Source of the DNA: an uncultured Bacteroides sp.
Lineage (GTDB): Bacteria > Bacteroidota > Bacteroidia > Bacteroidales > Bacteroidaceae
Assembly (NCBI GenBank): GCA_959606905.1
Contig: CAUHML010000120.1
Coordinates: 1 to 9,723, forward strand
Direction of reading: 5' to 3'
DNA length: 9,723 bases
Within the stretch, counting starts at the first letter, position 1; the number at the start of each line of letters is the position of its first letter. This document shows positions 1 to 7,108 of this stretch, piece by piece. Under the pieces are notes generated by a model. That model was not told where the DNA came from and ran no database searches. It saw only the letters and a program-made list of their open reading frames with translations. The position numbers and the translations under genes are program-made.

Positions 1-21
1 CCAAGTTCCCGGTGGACTTGG
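1..21 (+). terminator. Possible terminator hairpin of an upstream gene
   Basis: CCAAGT at 1-6 and CC at 8-9 can pair with GG at 14-15 and ACTTGG at 16-21, leaving one bulged T and a four-base loop. The stem is followed by GAATTTTAG, a short T run. This fits a weak intrinsic terminator for a gene left of the window. The window starts exactly at the stem, so a longer stem cannot be excluded. Its role is inferred only from shape and position. Confidence 0.35.
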
Positions 22-193
22 AATTTTAGAGAGAAAAGAGATACAACATACCATTTATGAACCCTTAAATTGAGAAATGCCTATGGAAAAGTGAAAACAC
101 AAGAGTTTGGATGATTCTATCCTACTCTTATTAATTTCTATCTTACCATTTTTGGAAAAAACTATTTTTAATTAACAAAATCATCAATCACTT
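22..193 (+). promoter_or_regulatory. A/T-rich leader of the susC-like operon
   Basis: This non-coding stretch must carry the operon promoter if transcription starts in the window. Bacteroides primary promoters use TTTG near -33 and TAnnTTTG near -7. A TTTG lies at 106-109, and CATTTTTG at 147-154 differs from the -7 consensus by one base. The gap between them is 37 bases, far more than the usual 19-21 or so, so they are not a convincing pair. The last bases before the ATG are very A/T-rich with no Shine-Dalgarno sequence, as is normal in Bacteroidota. I see no clear operator repeat. Confidence 0.3.
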
Positions 194-3100
194 ATGAATG
201 AAGATTGCAGAAAAAGAGGATTGTCTAATAAAAAGATCCTCACGGTAGTAGCAATCAGCACCTTGCTATTAAGCAGTGGAAACGTGATAGCTACTCAGAC
301 TACCATTGACGGTTCTTTGAGAGTGACAGAACAGTTGCAAACTCAAATAGTCAATGGTTTGGTTGTAGATGTAAACGGAGAACCGGTTATCGGAGCTAGT
401 GTGGTAGAGAAAGGTACGACAAATGGTGGAATAACTGATATTAACGGAAAGTTTACATTGAATGTAAAGCCGGGTTCAACCTTACAAATCTCTTTCGTTG
501 GCTATCAAACTCAAGAGGTAAAAGCAACCAAGACGGTAAAGGTTGTTTTAAAAGAGGATAGCGAGTTACTTTCGGAAGTTGTTGTGGTGGGCTATGGAAC
601 TCAAAAGAAAGCTAATTTAACAGGTGCAGTTGCAACAGTCGACGTAAATAAAACATTGGACAGTCGTCCTATTGCGGATATCGGTCGTGGACTTCAAGGC
701 TCAGTGCCGGGTGTTAATATTACGATTCCAACGGGAGAAATCGGTTCGGACCCTTTGATTAAAATTCGCGGTCAAATTGGATCCATTTCGGGAAATAATA
801 CTCCGCTTATTTTGTTGGATAACGTGGAAATTCCAAGTATTCAGATGGTTAATCCCAACGATGTCCAGTCTATTTCCGTATTGAAAGATGCAGCTTCATC
901 TTCTATTTATGGTTCAAAAGCTGCGTTTGGCGTTATTTTGATAACAACTAAATCGGGAGCGCAAACAGATAAATTTGAAGTTAGCTATTCCAATAACTTT
1001 TCTTGGCAAGATCCTGCCAAAAGCATTGAAATTGGTGGAATTGAAGCCTTGCAGTACACATTGGATGCTCAAATAAACAGAGGAGAACCGATGCCGGCGG
1101 GTGGCTTTTGGCGTATTAGCCCCGAAAGCCTGGAGAAAGCCATAGAATGGCAGAAACAGTATGGAGGAAAGGTAAAATGGAATGATCCGGTAGTATATGG
1201 CCGTGACTGGTATTATGACGGAAAAGATAAATATGGATATAGACTCTATGATGCGGCTAAAGCTATGGTCAGGAACTGGGCTCCGACCATGAGCCATAAT
1301 TTATCGGTAAATGGTAAAAGCGGCAAGACCAGTTATAATATAGGATTGGGGTATTTGGATCAGAGTGGTATGTCTAAGACTGCCAAGAAGGACGACTTCA
1401 AACGATATAATGCATCGGTCAGTGTAACATCGGAATTGAATAAATATCTTACAGTGAGAGCCAGTTCTATCTATTCCGACCGTAATAAACGTTATCCGGG
1501 TATTGGTAATACTTCTGCTGACCCTTGGTTGTATATGTATCGTTGGAGCCCATTGTTTCCGATGGGAGTGACAGAACATGGCAATCCTTTGAAAGAGCCG
1601 TCGTATGAAATGGCTGCATCAAATACAGATAATCTGCAAAATAAATATTATAACGTTAACCTGGGTTTTACATTGAATATTACGAAGAATTGGGATGTTA
1701 AATTTGATTATACTTACGACAGACAAACTTCGGAAACAAATTCGTCTGTAACCCAATACGAGGCCGGTGCTACATGGTATGCGCCTACGGCGTGGATAGA
1801 GAACGGCAGTCAGGTCTTTGTCAATGAACAAGGCGAAAGAGTAGACACGGGAGGTATGCCGGCATACCGTTTCCCTGTAGAAAAATATTATAACAGTTCG
1901 GGTCCGGGAGCTAGTCAGGTCGGCTATCAGAATAAATCGGTAGATAATAATACGTTCAATATTTATACCACCTATAACCTGCAATTGGGAGCTGAAAAAG
2001 AGCATGCCTTTAAGTTTATGGTGGGTATGAACAGGGTTACCAGTAAATGGAGTTCGCATAAAGGGTGGAAAACAAATCTTATTGATTTGACAAACCCGCA
2101 ATTTCCATTGGCATCCGGTGACCAGTTCATTGAAGGAGACCGCAATTGGGAAGCTCAATTAGGTTTCTTCGGACGTCTGAATTATTCTTTCGAAGACAGA
2201 TATTTCTTAGAAGCTAATATACGTAGGGATGGTTCATCTAAATTTCCGAAGAATTTGCAGTGGCGTTGGTTCCCTTCTTTTTCTGCCGGTTGGGTGTTTA
2301 CCAATGAGAGTTTCATGAAACCGGTTGAAAATATTTTGAGCTTTGGTAAGTTTAGGGCTTCATGGGGTAGTATTGGCGATCAGACGGTATCCAATACCTT
2401 GTACAAAGCCATATTGGCTGACGGCCAATCGTCATGGCTGGACGGAAGCGGTAATAAGATGCCTTTGTACGGTACTCCTTCGTTAGTGGACAGTGATATC
2501 AGTTGGCAAGAGATTGAGACTTTGGATTTTGGAGTAGACCTGCGTTTCTTTAAGAATAAATTCGGAGTAACTTTCGATTGGTATCGTCGGGATACGAAAA
2601 ACATGATTATTGAAGGAGAAAGCTTGCCGGTGACACTTGGTGCTACAGCTCCTAAAGGTAATTACGGTAGTTTGAGAACCAAAGGTTGGGAGTTGTCGGC
2701 TGATTTTACCCATCGTTTTTCCAATGGATTGGGAATTAATGTTATGGCTTCTATTTCCGATGCAACTACCTATATAACCAAAGGAGCGGATTATCTGACT
2801 CCATGGGAAGACCGTAAATTAGGGACAACCTATTCTACCGGAAGACGATATGGCGATATTTATGGTTTTGTGACAGATAGATTGTTTCAAAAAGAGGACT
2901 TTGTTTACGGAGCAGACGGACAAATAGAAAAAATTACTGTCATTTATAACGGAACAGCGCATACTACCAATAAACAATCTTCCCCATATCCGGTGTATCA
3001 GGTACATTATGAAGACAATAACAAATTGATTTTTGCACCGGGTGACGTTAAATTCGTGGATTTGGACGGAGACGGTTATATCACGCCGGGAACAGGTACG

Positions 3101-3679
3101 AATGGTAATCCCGGTGACCAGACTGTGATTGGCAATTCTACTCCTCGCTATGAGTATAGCTTCCGTTTGGGAGCGGATTATAAGGGGATTGATTTTTCAA
3201 TCTTCTTCCAAGGCATCGGCAAGCGTCAGATTTGGGGTAGCGGTCAGTTGGCTATTCCCGGATATAATGCCAAAGAGGGTGCTCTTCCCAAAACCTTCAC
3301 AACCGATTATTGGACAGAAGAGCGTACGGATGCATTTTATCCGAGAGCATGGAATTTGGGTGGAAGCAATACTGGTTTCAGTATGCAGAAACAGTCACGC
3401 TATTTGCTGGATATGTCTTACCTGAGAATCAAGAATATAACGTTGGGATATACTTTCCCGGAGAATCTTCTTTCAAAAGTGTATATATCCAAGGCCAGAC
3501 TCTATATGTCATTAGAGAACTTCTTTACATTTGACAAGCTGAACGGATTGCCTATCGACCCGGAGGCTATCTCAGGTTATTCGATGTTCAGGTCTGACTC
3601 AAACTATAACTTGGGACGTACGGGTATGGGCACACCTGTTTTCAAGACTTTATCATGTGGCGTTCAATTAACCTTCTAA
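194..3679 (+). CDS. SusC/RagA-family TonB-dependent outer-membrane transporter
   Basis: This is a TonB-driven importer that forms a 22-strand barrel in the outer membrane and works under a SusD lid to bring in glycan fragments or other large nutrients. At 1161 residues it is of normal length for the family. Visible in order: a basic start and hydrophobic signal peptide (about 1-33, likely cut after V-I-A33); a carboxypeptidase-regulatory-like beta domain (about 52-118); a TonB-box region with VVVVGYGTQKK (129-139); a plug domain with the SusC hallmarks IRG (191-193), VLKDAASSSIYG (229-240) and GVILITTKSG (246-255); then the barrel, ending in aromatic F1161. There is no STN domain, so it is unlikely to signal to an ECF sigma/anti-sigma pair. 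The plug has LLDNVEI where many relatives have IDGVP. The ATG at 194 is the only start that keeps the signal peptide. The substrate cannot be read from the sequence. Confidence 0.96.
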   Translation: MNEDCRKRGLSNKKILTVVAISTLLLSSGNVIATQTTIDGSLRVTEQLQTQIVNGLVVDVNGEPVIGASVVEKGTTNGGITDINGKFTLNVKPGSTLQISFVGYQTQEVKATKTVKVVLKEDSELLSEVVVVGYGTQKKANLTGAVATVDVNKTLDSRPIADIGRGLQGSVPGVNITIPTGEIGSDPLIKIRGQIGSISGNNTPLILLDNVEIPSIQMVNPNDVQSISVLKDAASSSIYGSKAAFGVILITTKSGAQTDKFEVSYSNNFSWQDPAKSIEIGGIEALQYTLDAQINRGEPMPAGGFWRISPESLEKAIEWQKQYGGKVKWNDPVVYGRDWYYDGKDKYGYRLYDAAKAMVRNWAPTMSHNLSVNGKSGKTSYNIGLGYLDQSGMSKTAKKDDFKRYNASVSVTSELNKYLTVRASSIYSDRNKRYPGIGNTSADPWLYMYRWSPLFPMGVTEHGNPLKEPSYEMAASNTDNLQNKYYNVNLGFTLNITKNWDVKFDYTYDRQTSETNSSVTQYEAGATWYAPTAWIENGSQVFVNEQGERVDTGGMPAYRFPVEKYYNSSGPGASQVGYQNKSVDNNTFNIYTTYNLQLGAEKEHAFKFMVGMNRVTSKWSSHKGWKTNLIDLTNPQFPLASGDQFIEGDRNWEAQLGFFGRLNYSFEDRYFLEANIRRDGSSKFPKNLQWRWFPSFSAGWVFTNESFMKPVENILSFGKFRASWGSIGDQTVSNTLYKAILADGQSSWLDGSGNKMPLYGTPSLVDSDISWQEIETLDFGVDLRFFKNKFGVTFDWYRRDTKNMIIEGESLPVTLGATAPKGNYGSLRTKGWELSADFTHRFSNGLGINVMASISDATTYITKGADYLTPWEDRKLGTTYSTGRRYGDIYGFVTDRLFQKEDFVYGADGQIEKITVIYNGTAHTTNKQSSPYPVYQVHYEDNNKLIFAPGDVKFVDLDGDGYITPGTGTNGNPGDQTVIGNSTPRYEYSFRLGADYKGIDFSIFFQGIGKRQIWGSGQLAIPGYNAKEGALPKTFTTDYWTEERTDAFYPRAWNLGGSNTGFSMQKQSRYLLDMSYLRIKNITLGYTFPENLLSKVYISKARLYMSLENFFTFDKLNGLPIDPEAISGYSMFRSDSNYNLGRTGMGTPVFKTLSCGVQLTF

Positions 3680-3691
3680 AAAAGAGTAATT

Positions 3692-5551
3692 ATGAGATTT
3701 AAAATATATATGATTTTAACCGGAATCATCTTCCTGTTTACGAATTGTAATGATGTGCTGGACCGTCCTTCATTGACTACATCGGAAGATGATGCTTACT
3801 GGACCAGTGAGGATAGGGTACGTTTGTATGCCAATGCCTTTTATACCAACTTCTTTGTAGGATATGGATTGAAGTATGAAACGACGTATGCTCCTAATGC
3901 AAATTATACTTTTAATGATGATGCAGTGAGATTGTCCACCCAAACGCAGTTTGGACGGACTGTCCCTACATCAAAAGGCTCAACGAGTCTGGATATGATG
4001 TGGCAGAGCGAATTTACCGGTCCGACATGGAATTTTGCTTGGATAAGGAAGGCGAATGTCATGCTTGATCGTGTGTCTGCCAGAATGAAGGATATTCTGA
4101 CCGAAGAACAATACAATCATTGGATGGGAATAGGCCGTTTCTTCAGAGGAATGGAGTATGCTCGTCTGGTCAATGTTTTTGGTGATGTCCCTTATTACGA
4201 TACAGAGGTGTTGAATACGGATAAGGATGCCTTGTATAAGGATCGTACTCCGAGAAATGAAGTGATGGATGCCGTTTATGATGATTTTGATTTTGCCATG
4301 AAGAATGTCCGTTTGGATGACGGGGATGCACAATATGTGAACCGTTATGTGGTGGCTGCTTTTGTTTCGAGATGGGCATTGTTTGAAGCAAGTTGGCAAA
4401 AATATTATTATAAGAATGATGAACGTGCGAAGAAATTTTTTGAGCAGGCTATTACTGCGGCTGACTTGGTAATGAGCAGTGGAAAATATGATATTGTGAC
4501 TGATTTCCGCTCTTTATTCGGGTCGACGAAAAGTACGAAAGACTGTATCCTGTATCGTACCTATGATGCGGATAAGGGTGTGACTCATTCCATAGCATCG
4601 ACTTGTAACATGAATGACCCTACCGATGTCGGCCCGAATTTGGATTTGATTAAGGCGTTTATCTGTACGGATGGTAAGGACTGGCAAACTTCTGCAGTTG
4701 CCAACGCAGCCGATTTTACTTTAAGTAACCTGATAAAGACAAGAGATGCCAGATTTGAGGCAAGTTTTTACAATAAGCCGACTCCCAGAGCTAAAAGCTG
4801 TTATTTGTATGTAACTAAGTTTATCCCTCGGAGTGCATTGGAGTATATTGAAAAAGGTGGTTCTCCGGCTCCGGAATTCCAGGGTGAAAAGAATGTGACT
4901 GGCTATCCGGTAATCCGCTATGCTGAAGTTTTATTGAATTGGATTGAGGCTAAAGCGGAACTTGCTACATTGGGAGGGCCGGCGGTTATCCAGACTGATA
5001 TAGATGAGTCTATTAACAAGATCCGTAACAGACCGATTGCCGAGGAAGCAAAAGCGTTGGGTGTTGTCAAGACAGCAGACATGAAATTAGATGCTCTGCC
5101 TGATGATCCGGGTAGAGATGTCACGGTATCTCCGTTACTTTGGGAAATCAGACGGGAAAGAAGAATGGAATTTGCTTTTGAATTCTCACGTATCGTCGAT
5201 TTGAGACGTTGGAAAAAATTGGAGTACATGGATACCGATAGAAATCAGGATTTGCTGGTAGGTACTTGGGTAAATTTCAAGGATGAGGTTCCCGAAGAAC
5301 TGAAATCAGAGAATAGCAGGAAAATCAGGGTTATGGGCAAGGATGGAAGTCTGACCGTTTATGATGGCACTAATGCTGCTGCTATGAAAGGATTTTTCTA
5401 TCCGGAACAGAATAAAGGACGACTGCCCTTCTTGAATGTGCCTAATGTAAACCCATATCTCTCACCTATCGGAATTAATCAAATTGAAGATTATAAGAGT
5501 AGAGGGTATACACTTACTCAAACGGAGGGATGGCCGGCAAGTTTGAATTGA
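3692..5551 (+). CDS. SusD/RagB-family surface nutrient-binding lipoprotein
   Basis: This is the surface lipoprotein that caps the SusC barrel and helps bind the incoming ligand. It starts 12 bases after the susC-like stop, so the two are surely co-transcribed. The signal peptide runs to a relaxed lipobox, F-T-N-C19, followed by N-D. The SusD hallmarks are all present: FRGMEYARLVNVFGDVPYY (151-169), the TPR-like helical region with YPVIRYAEVLLNWIEAKAEL (405-424), INKIRNRP (441-448), and the C-terminal block REIR/ERRMEF type at 485-494 leading to VDLRRWKKLE (502-511). The length, 619 residues, is slightly above that of many SusD proteins but normal for the family. The first ATG (3692) is chosen over Met7 because it supplies Arg2 and Lys4 of the signal-peptide n-region. 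The ligand is unknown; SusD homologues bind glycans, but some bind other nutrients. Confidence 0.96.
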   Translation: MRFKIYMILTGIIFLFTNCNDVLDRPSLTTSEDDAYWTSEDRVRLYANAFYTNFFVGYGLKYETTYAPNANYTFNDDAVRLSTQTQFGRTVPTSKGSTSLDMMWQSEFTGPTWNFAWIRKANVMLDRVSARMKDILTEEQYNHWMGIGRFFRGMEYARLVNVFGDVPYYDTEVLNTDKDALYKDRTPRNEVMDAVYDDFDFAMKNVRLDDGDAQYVNRYVVAAFVSRWALFEASWQKYYYKNDERAKKFFEQAITAADLVMSSGKYDIVTDFRSLFGSTKSTKDCILYRTYDADKGVTHSIASTCNMNDPTDVGPNLDLIKAFICTDGKDWQTSAVANAADFTLSNLIKTRDARFEASFYNKPTPRAKSCYLYVTKFIPRSALEYIEKGGSPAPEFQGEKNVTGYPVIRYAEVLLNWIEAKAELATLGGPAVIQTDIDESINKIRNRPIAEEAKALGVVKTADMKLDALPDDPGRDVTVSPLLWEIRRERRMEFAFEFSRIVDLRRWKKLEYMDTDRNQDLLVGTWVNFKDEVPEELKSENSRKIRVMGKDGSLTVYDGTNAAAMKGFFYPEQNKGRLPFLNVPNVNPYLSPIGINQIEDYKSRGYTLTQTEGWPASLN

Positions 5552-5564
5552 CGGATACATCCGT
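5551..5564 (+). other. Short perfect inverted repeat at the susD-like stop
   Basis: ACGGAT and ATCCGT are separated by two bases, giving a perfect dyad that begins at the last base of the susD-like stop codon. As RNA it could form a five-base-pair stem with a four-base loop. There is no T run after it, so it is not a terminator. It could be an RNA-processing or stabilising element, or chance. Confidence 0.3.
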
Positions 5565-5599
5565 GAGTTAACAATGGTTTTTAATTAAAACATGAGATT

Positions 5600-7009
5600 A
5601 TGTATAAATTAATAAAAAGTTTAGGATTTATGGCTGTATTGCTTGGTATTAGTCTTGTCTCTTGTGAGGAGGATTATCCTAAAAGCCATATAGCACCTTA
5701 TGATACGGAGCTTTTAGCAATAAAGATAGTTAATGCCGGGGCAGACGGGAAAACAGTGGTGGAAGGAACAATTGATGAAGCCAATAAGACAATTAATTTT
5801 CCCCGTTTGGATGTTGAGACTAATTTTTCAGCTTTGAGCTTTGAGGCGGAACTTTCTGAGGGCGCGGAGCTTCAAACTCCGGTCATGGATTTCTCAATGG
5901 ATGAGGAAACTTCCGACAAGACTTTGATACTGCGGATTGTAAATAATAAGAGGTATAAGGAATATTTTGTTAAAGTCCGGAAAAGAGTTCCTGTGTATGG
6001 GGCTGATTTTGAAAAGCCTACTGTATATAATTTTTCAGGAGATAACATTTATAGTGATTATGCCGATGCTGCATCTACCCGTTGTGCTTCTTATGATGGC
6101 GAACATGTATTGGTTGTCAGCAGAGCTACACAACCTCATCTTCTTAAAGTATCGGATTTGAAGAAGGGGGAAATCAACCCGATTCTGCTGGATTTGACTG
6201 GAGTTAGCGGTGGTACTTTCTCTTATAACATGGGTGCGTTGAGTAATGGTCATGTATATCTTTCAAGTTTGTCGGGTGCCAAAGCTTCTCCTCTTAAGAT
6301 TTATCATTGGGAAACACCGGATTCCCAACCGGAAACGATAGCCAATATTAATGTTGGAAGTATCTCCGGAGCAGGAAACAGACATGGTGATAATGCCTCT
6401 TATAATATAGATGAGAATGGTAACGGATTTATATTCTTTGGTGATAATGCAGCTACTGATTTTCTAAGAATACCCGTAAGCGGCTATAAAACAGTTGATG
6501 CCACTGCCATTAAAGTATTACCGTCAAAATCTGATGCTACGATGGTGACCAATGTATATAGAGTGGGAAATACAGACCAGTATTTATGGTCGGGTGTCAG
6601 AATTCCTGTAACATTGGTCAATGAGTCTGTAGGCGAAATATATGCGTCGAGCATAAAAGGAGAGGCTGTGGCTCCAAGGATAATCAACTTTAATGAGGAG
6701 CGTTATCTGTTGGTTTGTACCGCTGGTCAGGGTAGTGCATCTACTGCAACCATTGCTTTGGAAATTTATGATTTGAGCAAAGGAGCTACCATAGAAGAGG
6801 CTTTGCGGAAATTTGACGAAGGAGACAATCACAATCCTTTGTACCAATTTAAATTAGGTGGAAGTGGAAATGGAAACGCCCTGGCGCAGACAGATTATTA
6901 TATAGAGAAAGATGAGAACGGGAAAGATGCCAAGCTTTGTGTGTTTGCATCACGCACAGGATCAGGATTTGTAATATGCGAGTTCCCTATTAAGCAGGAA
7001 GAGGAATAA
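5600..7009 (+). CDS. Uncharacterised surface lipoprotein in SusE/F position, DUF4623-like
   Basis: The function is not established. The protein (469 residues) begins with a signal peptide and lipobox L-V-S-C22, followed directly by E-E-D, an acidic run of the kind linked to surface export of Bacteroidota lipoproteins. Residues about 37-128 look like one beta-sandwich domain of the DUF5018/cadherin-like type, alternating short beta segments with T-I-D-E and E-G-A-E turns and ending in YFVKVRKR. Residues about 130-465 are rich in short beta strands and Gly/Asn turns, consistent with a beta-propeller-like fold, and resemble the DUF4623 group from memory. No catalytic motif is evident. Third place after a susC/susD pair is where SusE/SusF-type glycan-binding lipoproteins sit, so binding the same ligand is the best inference. 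It starts 48 bases after the susD-like stop behind an A/T-rich leader. The family name needs a profile search; the lipoprotein call is firm. Confidence 0.88.
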   Translation: MYKLIKSLGFMAVLLGISLVSCEEDYPKSHIAPYDTELLAIKIVNAGADGKTVVEGTIDEANKTINFPRLDVETNFSALSFEAELSEGAELQTPVMDFSMDEETSDKTLILRIVNNKRYKEYFVKVRKRVPVYGADFEKPTVYNFSGDNIYSDYADAASTRCASYDGEHVLVVSRATQPHLLKVSDLKKGEINPILLDLTGVSGGTFSYNMGALSNGHVYLSSLSGAKASPLKIYHWETPDSQPETIANINVGSISGAGNRHGDNASYNIDENGNGFIFFGDNAATDFLRIPVSGYKTVDATAIKVLPSKSDATMVTNVYRVGNTDQYLWSGVRIPVTLVNESVGEIYASSIKGEAVAPRIINFNEERYLLVCTAGQGSASTATIALEIYDLSKGATIEEALRKFDEGDNHNPLYQFKLGGSGNGNALAQTDYYIEKDENGKDAKLCVFASRTGSGFVICEFPIKQEEE

Positions 7010-7055
7010 TATGCTGATTTTCTACATTTAAATTGAATTTTTATATTGTCAACTT

Positions 7056-7091
7056 GAAAGCCGTCTATTTTAAAATTATCAGGCGGCTTTC
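7056..7091 (+). terminator. Terminator-like hairpin ahead of the GHL10 gene
   Basis: GAAAGCCGTCT (7056-7066) pairs with AGGCGGCTTTC (7081-7091) over 11 positions with one G-U wobble, around a 14-base A/T-rich loop. The bases after it (TTATTAG) are only moderately T-rich. The stem lies 46 bases beyond the stop of the DUF4623-like gene. It ends just 17 bases before the next ATG, so there is no room for a promoter between hairpin and gene. The simplest reading is a partial terminator or 3'-end stabiliser that lets some transcription through to the enzyme gene. A full terminator combined with an upstream promoter at 7010-7055 is less likely; I found no good promoter there. Confidence 0.65.
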
Positions 7092-7108
7092 TTATTAGAA
7101 ATTTAAGG

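Noticed and set aside
106..154. TTTG (106-109) and CATTTTTG (147-154) as a Bacteroides -33/-7 promoter
   Set aside because: The 37-base gap is far too long for a working pair and the second box has a mismatch. It is mentioned only in the leader entry.
914..2158. Several minus-strand open frames of 92-179 codons inside the susC-like gene
   Set aside because: They lie fully opposite a clear, conserved coding gene, their products look like no protein family, and they have no independent start signals.
5592..5612. Six-codon open frame ATG AGA ... TAA overlapping the start of the DUF4623-like gene
   Set aside because: Too short to support, and such frames arise readily in A/T-rich leaders.
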